NCBI GenBank assembly: GCA_029721435.1 | Contig: CM056582.1 | Location: forward strand, 39,886,611-39,950,610 | DNA: 64,000 bases | Reading direction: 5' to 3' | Source: Gymnothorax reevesii | Taxonomy: Eukaryota > Chordata > Actinopteri > Anguilliformes > Muraenidae | Notes under the pieces: generated by a model | Seen by the model: the letters and a program-made list of their open reading frames with translations, nothing else | The model's database searches: none | Told to the model about the DNA's origin: nothing | In this document: positions 22,869-33,508 of the stretch, one piece after another | How the letters are laid out: each line of letters starts with the position of its first letter | Position numbering within the stretch: the stretch's first letter is position 1 | Program-made: the position numbers and the translations under genes

Positions 22869-25590
22869 TGACTTGAGAGTGGAATGAAACTACTCTAAGG
22901 CACCCTGACTTTCTGGATGATAGGCACTAGAAAGAATCTGCTTTGCACCTAGTTCATACACAACCTGCTGAAACAATCCTGAAGTGAAATTGCTACCTTA
23001 GTCTGACTGAATTTCCCTGGGAAGGCCAAACAACGTGAAGAACTTTATCAAAGCCTTCGAGATTGCAGTTGCCTTGATGTTACGTAGAGGTATGGCTTCG
23101 GGGAATCTGGTAGATGCACACATGATTGTCAACAAGTACTGATTTCCAGATCTAGTCTTGGGTAATGGACCAACACAATCAACAATGACCTTAGAGAATG
23201 GCTCCCCAAATGCTGGGATAGGCTGCAATGGAGCTACAGGTGGGTCTAACTGGTGTTTTCCACCTACCTGACAAGTGTGACAGGTTTTGCAAAAGTTAGA
23301 AACGTCTTTCTGAAGCCCAGGCCAAGAGAAGTGTTTCATGATCTTATCAACAGTCTTGTTAACACCAAGATGACCTCCTAAAGGTAAACTATGAGCCATT
23401 GTTAAGATCTCATTCCTGTAGACCTTCGGAACAACAATTTGCCTGACCACTGCCCAATCTGCATTGGCAGGGATATCAGGAGGGCGCCACTTCCGCATCA
23501 ACACACCATCCTTGAGATAATACCCAACTGGAACTGCGTCTATTTCTTTATCAGGAAGGGCTCTCCTCTTAAGTACACAAATTTCAGGATCATTAGTTTG
23601 CTCCTCAATCAACCGCTTTCTGGACAGAGACAAGTCTCCAGACACATCAGAATCACCAGACGCATCCGGCTGGCTGAATAGAGAACTGATAAAAGTATCC
23701 GATAAGTCCTCAAACAGAGAAACCATAGTAGGGCAATCAGAGTCATGAGGCAAACCACCTGAGTCCTGACTATTCAATGTGCTGGGCGGCACCACAACAT
23801 CTTCTTCTTTAGGCTTCTTAGCCATAGCACGAGTCACTGCGCAAGAAGGATACAGAGATGGGTCCTCATCCCCATCTTCAGTGCTCGGCTGTGAAGTAAG
23901 ATGTACAGGGGGAATTACTTTGCCCCCAGCCAGGTCATTGCCTAGCAACAGAGAAACACCCTTTATAGGTAGACTTGACATAAGTCCCACCTTTACCTGT
24001 CCTGTAACTAAATCTGACTTCAAGAATATAGAGCGCAGGGGTACAGATACAGTCCTCCCTTCAATACTTTGTACAAGTATGAAATCCCCTGAAGCAGTCT
24101 CATCATGTAACTCCAAGGAGTCCATCAACAAAAGTGACTGAGAAGCTCCGGTATCCCTTAAGATATATATGGGGACAGGAGTAGTATGCTCATTCAGAGC
24201 CACAAATCCCTCTGACACAAATGGAAGAAATTCCTCCCTCACGAAGTCAGCTGTATCAGGCTTTTTAGCCCCACAAGAAGCAGGTAATTTAGCAGATCGG
24301 TTATCTACTACAGGGGTTTCAAACCTTGTTTTCACAAAGGCATTTGGTTTGGTATCCTTTTCTTTTTCTTTCTTAGCTTTAAGGAACCAACAGTTAGTTG
24401 TAACATGACCAGATTTCTTGCAATAACTGCAAACTAGACCACTTTTGTCACTGTCAGCTTTCACACTTTGATCAGACCTGTTACTGGATTTCTGAGCACC
24501 ATCACCAGATTTGTCTTTGTCTTTGGGTGAAGAATCTTGGGTATCACCGTAACCCTTTTTCTGAAATTGGGACCATCTATTGTTGCTGCTAGACTGAAAT
24601 TTGGACTTATGTGTGAGAACATATTCATCTGCAAATTTGGCAGCTGATTGCAAATTCAGTGCTTGCTTCTCATTAAGGTAGGTCTTAATATCATCTTTAA
24701 CACAGTTCTTGAATTCTTCAACTAACACCATCTCTTTTAGTGAGTTGAAATCATCCTTGACCTCCATAGAAGTACACCAGCGCTCAAAGCAAACCTGCTT
24801 CTCATTAGCAAATTCAACATAAGTCTGATTTTCAGATTTCTTCAGACCTCTGAATTTCTGTCGGTAAGCCTCTGGAACCAACTCATAAGCTCTCAAAATA
24901 ACCTTTTTGACAACCTCATAATCAGAGGAATCATCTGCAGACAAAGCCGAATAGGCTTGTTGAGCTTTACCCTTGAGGACAGTTTGCAACATCAGAGGCC
25001 AGTGTTCCTTTGGCCACTGGCAACTCTTTGCTACCTTTTCAAAACACTGGAAATAGTTGTCAACATCCTTTTCCGAAAATGGAGGCACCAATTTTACCTC
25101 CTGGCTAGCCCAAAATTTATTTTCAGTTTGAATTTTAATTTTTAGTTGCTCCATTTGGAGTCTTTCTTCTCTATCGAATTTCTCTAATTCATAATCTCTG
25201 TCTCTCTCTTTCTGCTCTTTCCTCTTTCTCTCTCTCAAATTCTCTTTCTTTCTCTTTTTCCTCCCTTTCTTTTTCTCTTTCCTCTCTTTCTTTCTCTTTT
25301 TCCTCCCTCTCAAATTCTCTTTGTTTTTCTCTTTCCTCCCTTTCAATCACTAGCATTTTTAATTTAAGTTCCATTTCTATATTTGGATTTTCCACTGGAA
25401 ACTGTTCCAGATCTCCTGGTGCAAACACATTTTCATCAATGTAATATTCAACTATCTCTCTAGCCAGTCTTGCTTTTCGCATGGCTGGTTTTACCTCTGT
25501 CAGCTCTAAATGTCTGCAAATTTCTAGCAGTTCTGTCTTTTTAAAAGACTTCAAACCCTCAACGGTTGGTGATGCCAAGAAATCATCCAT
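22869..25590 (-). pseudogene. Gmr1-like element: gag, protease, integrase core
   Basis: Translation likely starts at 25590 (MDDFLASPTVEGLKSFKK); residues ~10-50 resemble a SAP-like helix pair. A long Glu/Arg/Lys tract follows; the frame shifts in it and continues as the 782-aa frame 25346-22998. In that frame come a capsid-like region (residues 80-245), a CCHC zinc knuckle (CSYCKKSGHVTTNC, 306-319), the protease site RDTGAS (397-402), the integrase HHCC finger (GGHLGVNKTVDKI to CKTCHTC, 650-692), and integrase D1 (IVDCVGPL, D723). D2 is at the very end (IQSD, residue 782). TAA follows at once, and the catalytic-glutamate region (SQGALE) is followed by TAG. Hence gag and protease look usable but integrase is cut. 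Confidence 0.9.
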
Positions 25591-25689
25591 TGCTGTTGAT
25601 CTGTCAATATATTTATATAGGAAAATTCAAAAAAACAATTTTACAATTTGAAATGTTAGATTTTCAATAAATGACTCACACAATGGTCT

Positions 25690-25707
25690 ATCCCGGACGA
25701 GCCCCCA
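25690..25707 (-). promoter_or_regulatory. Primer-binding site for tRNA-Pro
   Basis: On the minus strand TGGGGGCTCGTCCGGGAT follows the 5' LTR after three bases. It is a perfect 18-base match to the 3' end of tRNA-Pro (the type used by murine leukaemia virus), so minus-strand DNA synthesis should be primed by tRNA-Pro. Confidence 0.88.
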
Positions 25708-25710
25708 ATT

Positions 25711-26217
25711 TGTTATGGCCCCAATTTGTTATTACATTTACAACAACAGCAACAGCAAGGGATGACAGACACAGTTTTTCAAACTTAAACGCATTTAATT
25801 AGCAATGACAATAACAACTAACTAATCTACTTTCTACAACTACGACCAAGATTGATTTACAACAAAAACAGAAATATTTACAGTCCCTTGTTTTGGTGGG
25901 GTGGCTTGGTGATGTCCTGGGTGAGGAAAAGGCTCAAACACAGGCAAAAATCCACAAAAGAAACTTCACAGGTCTTGAACAGAAATGACAGGTCTGGTCA
26001 CATGTATCCCTCTCCTTGCAATTTCTCCTACTACTTTACCGTCTCAATTCTTTTCCTTATATACTCTTTTGCAGACCCCACCCACATTTAGACCTCTTTT
26101 TTTTAATTTTCGGGGACTTTCCCCAGACATGCCCAGGACATGTCTAAACATAACTCCAGTCTGGGCTTAACAAAAAAAGGTAAATACTGCCATCTAGTGG
26201 CCTCTATTCTCATTACA
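25711..26217 (-). repeat. 5' LTR of the Gmr1-like element
   Basis: Pairs with 20196-20703 (about 98% identity). On the minus strand a TATA-like TATATAAGG lies at 26063-26055, a plausible promoter. It ends directly at the tRNA-Pro primer site. Confidence 0.92.
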
Positions 26218-27620
26218 CATGACTCACATCGAATTGATATTGTTCAGAAACACACTTGAAAGCATACCATATAATTCGGCACCATTCACAATTCGGCAAT
26301 AATTCACCATTATTTCAAAAAAATAAAAAATAACAATAATTTAAATGAAGAACTCAATTACAGCGGCCCTTCTATGAACGCATCAGAATATCCTGTGAAC
26401 AACAGCCAATCAGACGATTTGTTTCAACAAAGCAACACTAGTAAACAGGTATGCAGTGGGATTCTGTGACAACAACAGCGTATTAAGCAACGATTAAACA
26501 TGCTTATGTAACAAGTTATTGGCTGCTTCTGCAACTGTAGGAAGAAAGAGGACGAAAATATTTTCAAAATAGCTTTTTAATTAGAAAATGAGTGTGTTTA
26601 ATAGTGCTGCTGCTTTGCCACAATAAATTGAGCATCTGATACTCCAAATGAAGAGATTATGATTTGTGAACACTGGTTTGAACGGCTGTAGTGCTGCTTT
26701 GATACGATTTTACAGTATGAATCCTCAAATTGTTTACTTATGAGTATTTCATGAAAAATATACAGACGTTGTTTGCACATTTTATTTCGCAAAGGTAAAT
26801 AAAAATAGACATTGACAAAATGATAAGATTGAAAACACGTGTTATACACGGCGTATCAGAAAAAAGTAGACACTCAGAAAAAACACCATAAAACTTGCGA
26901 AGACGTTTAGAAAATCTGCTCATAATGTGTTGATAGACCATGAGATTCTCCCTTGATTGACTCCAGTGTTGTGGTTCTGACCCATCAGTGAAAACGGCTA
27001 ATTTGAATTTTGCAAAATAAAAGTCTGTTGGGCATGGAAGTTCAAGGGTATATATGAGATCTTCACCATGGATGAAAAGTTACATTGGCGTCTTACTTGC
27101 GTGCATAAACAAGAAAAAACATGATGAGCCAGCTAACCAATATTCATAATGCTAAATATAGCCGTTAGGTGTACATCAGAATGCCTCATGTAGCAAAGTA
27201 AAAAGAAATATAAACGCATCATATAGATATAAGATAGATACTTGTATATTCCAACATTTACTCTGCAAATGCAACACTCGCAATACTTCCGCGACCGCGC
27301 CCACTTCGGAGACAGGACGTGTGACCGATTTGTTAATATGGGGGTATACTGGGGATTCGAGGTCTTCCTTCCTCCAGTCTTTGCCAATTAATGTGCAAAT
27401 TTAGGCCTTGCCGAGTTGCAAATTCTTGTTCAGTGATTTTTTAATCTCCTATCAGACTAAAATTCAAATAGTCACTAGAAATAAAAAACTAGTGGGATTT
27501 TCATTGCTTGGCCCGAGGTCTATAATGTTTGCTTGCTAGACCAGCCATCTTTTATGTATCAATTGTACAACACAGAGTTTAGACCTTGGTTGCTAGTCAG
27601 CAACTTTATTGTCCGAAATA
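26218..27620. other. No recognisable gene
   Basis: AT-rich intergenic sequence between the Gmr1-like element and the intact Tc1. Short frames have no recognisable domains. Confidence 0.5.
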
Positions 27621-29130
27621 TACTCAGCAACAAAAGTTTCTGTGACACCAATATTGTTAATTATTTTTCATAACGCAATTATGAAATTGTCATACATGGT
27701 GATATCAGACTGAAACAGTACTCGTAAACACAACATTGAAATGGAAATCATGAAAATGCGAGAAAATGACTTTGCACGTGAAAATGTGCGTAAATCATGC
27801 TTGTGGATGGCAATAAAAGAGGAGAATTTTTGGAATGTTCACATTGTGCCTGATGAACGACGGAAGCATCACTTATCGAAAACACAGCCATTTCGGATCA
27901 GGAACTCTACCCTCTAAATGCCAAGACTGTCTGAAAATGATCGGTGGAGGGCCATTGGGATGATTGAATCCAGAACCTCGCAGAGGGAAGTTGCTCATCG
28001 CCTGAATGTCCACCGAAACACCATTTGGAACTTATGGCAGCGTCATCAGCAGACAAGACATGTCAGAGACCGTCCTCGCAGCGGCCGTCCACGAGTAACC
28101 ACTCCCAGACAGGACAACTGGATTCGAACAACCCATCTCCGAAATCGATTCCAACCTGCAACCATAACTGCAAGAACGATACCTGGTTTGAGGCGACTGT
28201 CTGCACAGACAATCCGTCGCCGTCTCCGTCATTTTGGCATTGTCCCACGTCAGCCAGCAAGACGTCCAATACTCACAGTACAACACCGACGACTGCGTCT
28301 ACAGTGGGCACAACAACATCGACGGTGGATCCAACGTCAGTGGGATCTTGTACTCTTCACTGATGAATCAAGATTCATGCTTAACCGATGTGATGGTCAT
28401 TTACGTGTATACCGTCGACGTGGAGAACGTTATGCCAACAACTGTGTTCAGGAATTTGATCGTTTTGGAGGTGGTAGCGTCATGATTTGGGGAGGGATCA
28501 CGGCTAGAAACAGAACAGATTTGCTTGTTATTGATGGAAATCTGACAGGTCAAAGATATCGCGATGAAGTGCTACGGCCATTGGTGGTACCGTTTTTGAT
28601 GCAACATGGTCCCGGAATAACGCTGCAACATGATAACGCCAGACCACACGTTGCAAGGATTGTACAGCAGTATCTGATGCAACAACATGTCAATGTCCTG
28701 CCATGGCCAGCCAGATCCCCAGACATGTCCCCAATCGAGCATCTTTGGGACGAGATGGATCGACGTTTGCGGCGGTTGGATAACCCGCCAGCTACACTCC
28801 AGGAATTGCGACAACGTTTACGTCAGATTTGGAATGACATCCCACAGCAATTTCTGGCACATCTGATTCGGTCCATGCGCCGGAGATGCGTTGCTTGCAT
28901 CATGGCACGAGGAAGTCACACCCGGTATTGAAGTGTGAAGGTCACAATTGGTCAGACGTCAGACAAGTGCTTCATGACGCATGAAAATGACATTTTTCGT
29001 TTTGAGTGATGTTGGCACTGAAAAGTCAGTGTTTCTCCTGTTAAATAAACATATTGATTGCATTGAGATCTTTGCGTGTCATTTATAACATACACATAAA
29101 TGGTGTCACAGAAACTTTTGTTGCTGAGTA
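27621..29130 (+). mobile_element. Structurally intact Tc1-family transposon
   Basis: The 1510-bp element has perfect 30-bp terminal inverted repeats (TACTCAGCAACAAAAGTTTC at the start of each; 27621-27650 and 29101-29130) and TA on both sides (27619-27620, 29131-29132), the Tc1/mariner target duplication. It contains one uninterrupted transposase gene. Length, ends and gene are all as expected for an autonomous copy. The TIRs are short, unlike the ~210-bp ends of the Tc1 at 15837-17408, so this is a different family. Confidence 0.95.
27918..28931 (+). CDS. Tc1-family DD34E transposase, intact
   Basis: This 337-residue protein has the normal Tc1 length and no stop or shift. The first ~110 residues form the bipartite helix-turn-helix DNA-binding region (SQREVAHRLNVHRNTIWNLW), with the GRPR linker at 56-59. 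The catalytic domain has D149 (LFTDESRF), D239 (LQHDNARPH) and E274 (SPIEHLW). D239 and E274 are separated by 34 residues, the Tc1 DD34E signature. A basic cluster around residues 98-118 (RRRLRHFGIVPRQPARRP) may include the nuclear-localisation signal. It would cut and paste the surrounding element by binding its 30-bp TIRs. The ATG at 27918 gives the full N-terminus and lies 268 bases inside the left TIR. Confidence 0.95.
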   Translation: MPRLSENDRWRAIGMIESRTSQREVAHRLNVHRNTIWNLWQRHQQTRHVRDRPRSGRPRVTTPRQDNWIRTTHLRNRFQPATITARTIPGLRRLSAQTIRRRLRHFGIVPRQPARRPILTVQHRRLRLQWAQQHRRWIQRQWDLVLFTDESRFMLNRCDGHLRVYRRRGERYANNCVQEFDRFGGGSVMIWGGITARNRTDLLVIDGNLTGQRYRDEVLRPLVVPFLMQHGPGITLQHDNARPHVARIVQQYLMQQHVNVLPWPARSPDMSPIEHLWDEMDRRLRRLDNPPATLQELRQRLRQIWNDIPQQFLAHLIRSMRRRCVACIMARGSHTRY

Positions 29131-30574
29131 TAGTATGGAATTTATGTTTTTACATCATCGCAATGAGGCATTGCTGGCTAGCAAGCTAGGAGGGAGCTGA
29201 GCGCAAGGACTGAGCTGGTAGGCGTGAACTATGCAGAGCAAGACTGTTCCTGATAGAATGCAGCCCAAGAGTTACTTTTTCTTATAGTTTTTCTAAATTA
29301 ATCCATGTGTGTGTGTGCTCATCGTTTTACATCTGACTACTATTTGGACAAGAGAGAGTGATTTCAAAGTTATTACTGAACGACAGCTCCATTAAAAGTG
29401 TCCATGAAGAAAATTCACCCAAGATTCTGTAGTAAGCAGCGCATTACTGATTTCTGTTTAATGTTTAAAATGAATTCCATAGGGCGACTGCATGTCAGAC
29501 TTATCTATGCATGCAAGTACCCCACACATGTTCTTACAACTGTATACAATACCATTCCATAATCATTGTGCCGTTTTCTACTGAATGACTACAAAATGTG
29601 TGTTTAGAGACTGTGACTAGTTTAGCCAGAGAACTTTGGCGCATTATTTGCTTTCAATTGATGCATGGTGAAATAGGCCGGAAGTTTTGCTCACTTGCCA
29701 ATCAGAACAGGGCTCATCTTCACTGAGGAGAGTTTGTATACTCGACTTTTATAGCAATAACACTTTCTTAGAAAAACAGAGAGCTCAATTCATATCATAC
29801 GCCAGACTCATATCCTACAAAACTCTGGGCTGCCTTAATTTCAGAACACGACTGCCCTCAGACTGTCTCATGCCTGAACAGGTGAAATGCATCTTTACCT
29901 TGCAGTTATGTGCAGTTATGTCTGGTACGTGCAAGGGTTTGACTAAGGCAAAATTTATCAAGGTGACTCCTCTGCTAATTGGCAAAGTTTACAGACTTTG
30001 TCTTTCATTAGCAGTGAATGTTAAGAATAAAATTGTTAATCTGTTAATTGTTCAAGCCTAGGTGAAACGCGGTACTAAGGCCACAAAAGATTTATTGAGA
30101 TTGGACTAAGGTAAAGAATTCAGTTTTTCCAAGCATTCCGAGGGGCACCTCTGTACTGACTCAGTTCCACAGATACTGGCTTTCAATCACAACAAACTGA
30201 TCCAATAAATAAAATCAAGTAAAACGCTGCATGTTGCAATCAACTTCCTAGTGTGTTCGGATCCAAGCCCTGAATACACAGAGTTCAACCTACTTGGATT
30301 TCAGCGCCATTTTTGACCCACAGTTACATGTTAAGTCAATGCACACAAACAACTTTCTGCGCTTTGAGATGAGTTTTATTTTCCCAAGCTTTACACAAAT
30401 CACTTGTGAATCCAGTCCCTGTAGCATGTATGTACGCAGTGTTGATTAGAATTTCACTGACCCATTATTTTTCATTTTTTCTCCACATCTTTCACTTTAA
30501 ACATAGCAAAGTGAATGTATAGTATGTACACAGCTCTGCCTGTATTATATATTATTAATTTTATTTATTATTAA
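29131..30574. other. No recognisable gene
   Basis: No domain or repeat stands out. A 124-aa open frame (29687-30061) has no family resemblance and is probably chance. Confidence 0.5.
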
Positions 30575-30594
30575 TTTATTTACCTGTATTTAAC
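30575..30594 (+). repeat. Left piece of a split dispersed repeat
   Basis: TTACCTGTATTTAAC here, AACCAGGAAG at 32581-32590 and GGAAGTCTCAATGAGATC from 38935 together match the order of the repeat at 49385-49460 (TTTATTTAACCAGGAAAG then CATTGAGAT). This is the outermost, oldest layer of the nested block. Confidence 0.75.
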
Positions 30595-31245
30595 CAGGGT
30601 TCCCACAGCTTAGGGCAAGTTAAATTCAAGACTTTTTAAGACTTTTTTAATGCCATTTGATATTAAATTTAAGACCGACTTCATAATAAACACAAATGGA
30701 AAAATAACACCTCATCATAGGATTCGGGACAATTTTGCCCAAATGTTTATTTGAACATGAAATATGACCTTTTGATCAAATGAAAACGTTTTTTTGAAAA
30801 ACATTAATACTAGGGATGGACGATATTAGATTTTTGGCCGATATTCGATATGCCAATATTTTACAACTCATTTGGCCGATATCCGATACTGATACCGAGA
30901 TTTTTTCCCCCACATCTAATTGCAGTGATCATCTAGTTTCTGCAGGGGAATTAACAGACAGAATTATTCTGCAGACTCTTCATCATGTCGGCCTGCTGGC
31001 AAATGCAGACATACGACAAAGCTGAAAATGATGTAACATCAGTAATCACTCCTTGTGCAAAACAAGAAAAATACCTCAATTTACGTTATTTAAAACATGT
31101 CATATTTATTCATTACAATTGTTTTTAAACAAAACAAAAATAAGATACTTGCAGCCTGTCCTACTTAAAACAGACTTATGACAACACCCACAACCAATTT
31201 TACCTCTATTCACAAGGAACATGTATGAAGTGCATTGTACAACTG

Positions 31246-32289
31246 TACAGCAATGCCCGTGACCTTTGACCCCTCAGGCGGTACTGCATCAAAAACCAAC
31301 ATCAGTGTGTAAAGTACATCGCCACACGGGCTCAGGAACACTTCAGAAAACCACTGTCAGTAACTACAGTTCGTTGCTACATCTGCAAGTGCAAGTTAAA
31401 ACTCTACAATGCCAAGTGAAAGCCATTTATCAACAGCACCCAGAAACGCCACCGGCTTTGCTGGGCCCGAGCTCATCTAAGATGGACTGATGGAAAGTGG
31501 AAAAGTGTTCTGTGGTCTGACGAGTCCACATTTCAAATTGTTTTTGGAAACTGTGGACGTCGTGTCCTCCGGAGCAAAGAGGAAAAGAACCATCCGGACT
31601 GTTATAGGCGCAAAGTTCAAAAGCCAGCATCTGTGATGGTATGGGGGTGTATTAGTGCCCAAGGCATGGGCAACTTACATATATGTGAAGGCTCCATTAA
31701 TGCTGAAAGGTGCATACAGGTTTTGGAGCAACATATGTTGCCATCCAAGCAACGTCTTTTTCATAGACGCCCCTGCTTATTCCAGCAAGACAATGCCAAG
31801 CCACATTCTGCATATGTTATAACAGTATGGCTCCGTAGTAAAAGAGTCTGGGTACTAGACTGGCCTGCCTGTAGTCCAGACCTGTCTCCTATTGAAAATG
31901 TGTGGTGCATTATATACAACAACAGAGACCCCGGACTGTTGAACAACTTAAGCTGTACATCAAGCAAGAATGGGAAAGAGTTTCACCTGAAAAACTTCAA
32001 AATTGGTCTCCTCAGTTCCCAAACATTTACTGAGTGTCGTTAAAAGGAAAGGCGATGTAACACAGTGATAAAAAGGCCCCTGTGCCAACTTTTTTGCAAT
32101 GTGTTGCTGCCTTTAAATTCTAAGTTAATGATTATTTTCAACAACAAAAAAAGTTTCTCAGTTTGAACATTAAACATCTTGTCTTTGCCGTGTATTCAAT
32201 TGAATATAAGTTGAAAAGGATTTGCAAATCATTGTATTCTGTTTTTATCTACAATTTACACAACGTGCCAACTTCACTGGTTTTGGGTA
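31246..32289 (+). mobile_element. 5'-truncated Tc1 nested in the TIR element
   Basis: This belongs to the same family as 15837-17408 but lies on the opposite strand: it shares the 3' region (TTTGAACATTAAACATCTTG, then CAAATCATTGTATTCTGTTT) and the end CCAACTTCACTGGTTTTGGG. The left terminal repeat and the DNA-binding half of the transposase are missing. It interrupts the GATATCCGATA-like block of the host element. Confidence 0.82.
31266..32043 (+). pseudogene. Tc1 transposase lacking the DNA-binding region
   Basis: The first part (31266 to about 31450) is out of frame and retains DPSGG-like text from the middle of the protein. From about 31453 to the stop at 32041-32043 one frame encodes a complete catalytic core: LWSDESTF with D1, FQQDNAKPH with D2, SPIENVW with E, and 34 residues between D2 and E. 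The helix-turn-helix half is absent and there is a shift, so it cannot act as a transposase. By contrast with the 16235-17119 copy, all three catalytic residues remain. Confidence 0.82.
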
Positions 32290-32590
32290 TGTATATCGGC
32301 AAATATCAGCAGAATGGCCGATGTCCGATATTTAATTTTAAAGCCGGTATCGTTCACTGATATGGCACTGCTTTTTTCAGTTCCTCCTCCACCTCTGCCA
32401 ATTCTGCCATTTTTTCTTTGTGGCGCTTTCTCAGTGTGTTCACTAATTCATCACGAGTTCACATTTTTAAGACTTTTGAAAGATTTATTTAAGACATTTT
32501 AATGCCAATTAAGGCCTTGTTTTTAGATTTGTGAATTTAATGCCTTTTAAGACTTTTTAAGGATCCGTGAGAACCCTGTTAACCAGGAAG

Positions 32591-33482
32591 TGTGAGGTAC
32601 GGTTCAGAAACCCCACGCGAGAGACAGAAATCCAAAAACGTATGCCTTTAATGAAGTCCGAGTCAAAGCCAAAAAACACAGGAATTTCCAAGCCACAATA
32701 CGAAATCCAAAAACAGTATCGACTAGACGGGCAGGGGTCAGAACCAGTAAGACAGATGGGCAGAGGTACAGAAAACAATAGGCAAAAAGTCGTAGTCGAT
32801 GTGCAAAGCCAATGGTCATACACAGGGCATCCAAACACAGAACTCGTGGTCATACAAAAATAGGTCAAAATCCAGAAAGGCAAAACAGTACAAAAAGGGC
32901 AATGGCAAGAATCAGGGTCGGACTATCCAGTAGAAGAAAAGCAATTATCACAGGCGTACAAGGAGTTTGGGACAATGAAAATTGATCAACGTTCTGACAA
33001 GAGTTGTGGTGGGAAGACTCCTAATATACACACAGGAATGGTCACATGCTATACAGAGATCAGCTGTGGGGAATGAGGCTTTTTACATCGGGAGAATCAC
33101 ATGAGGGAAACCCTTACTAGAAACTAGAGTGTTCATTAGTAATTTATTAATCGAATATAAACGTGGTTAGTTGTGTTAGTAGACTATAATACAAAATACA
33201 AATGTTAGTCTTGTTAATAATTAGAACAGAAGGTAGAAGGAAGAAAACGCAATACGAAGGAATATTATTAAACACCGGACTTCATTTAAATCACCCGAAG
33301 TCAGTGAGCACGCAGACAGGGAAGACGGACTAAACCAACTAGATCACAAGACAGGGGAGACAAGTGCAATGGAACTGAAACATTGAATGAACCAAAAACC
33401 AGAATATTACAAAAACCAAAAAGAATAAATAAAAGACAATAATCATAAACACAAAACATGAACAAAAACCAGAACCATGACA
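32591..33482 (-). repeat. 3' LTR of the sushi-like element (892 bp)
   Basis: Aligns with 37812-38934 throughout except for a gap of about 230 bases after AAACCCTTA (about 33115), where the other LTR has extra sequence. Elsewhere scattered substitutions suggest identity in the mid-to-high nineties. Confidence 0.9.
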
Positions 33483-33508
33483 GTACCCCCCCCCTCCTAC
33501 GAAACGTT

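Larger units (their letters stand above)
20196..26217 (-). mobile_element. Gmr1-like Ty3/gypsy retrotransposon (INT before RT)
   Basis: Two LTRs of about 508 bases (TG...CA ends) enclose internal sequence read on the minus strand. A 4-bp duplication CATG (20192-20195 and 26218-26221) marks the insertion. The internal domain order is gag, protease, integrase, reverse transcriptase, RNase H. Integrase before reverse transcriptase is the copia-like order found within Ty3/gypsy only in the Gmr1 group, first described from Atlantic cod. The LTRs differ at about nine substitutions and one indel, about 98% identity, so insertion was recent, yet several in-frame stops break pol. Confidence 0.93.
30595..32578. 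mobile_element. TIR DNA element with TTAAC duplication, superfamily unclear
   Basis: Both ends carry inverted CAGGGTTC followed by related text (AAGACTTTTTAAGAC on the left; its inverse form AAGACTTTTTAAGGATCCG on the right). TTAAC flanks both sides (30590-30594 and 32579-32583). No transposase of its own is visible. Inside are blocks of GATATCCGATA-like repeats at 30815-30905 and 32285-32350, and a Tc1 copy. The TTAA-containing duplication would fit piggyBac or Kolobok types, but the ends do not settle it. Confidence 0.65.

Noticed and set aside
29687..30061. 124-aa open frame
   Set aside because: No domain, no neighbour support and typical AT-rich composition; likely chance.
32557..32883. 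108-aa and similar frames in the LTRs, on both strands
   Set aside because: They are repeated in both LTRs only because the LTRs are copies, and they have no known domain.
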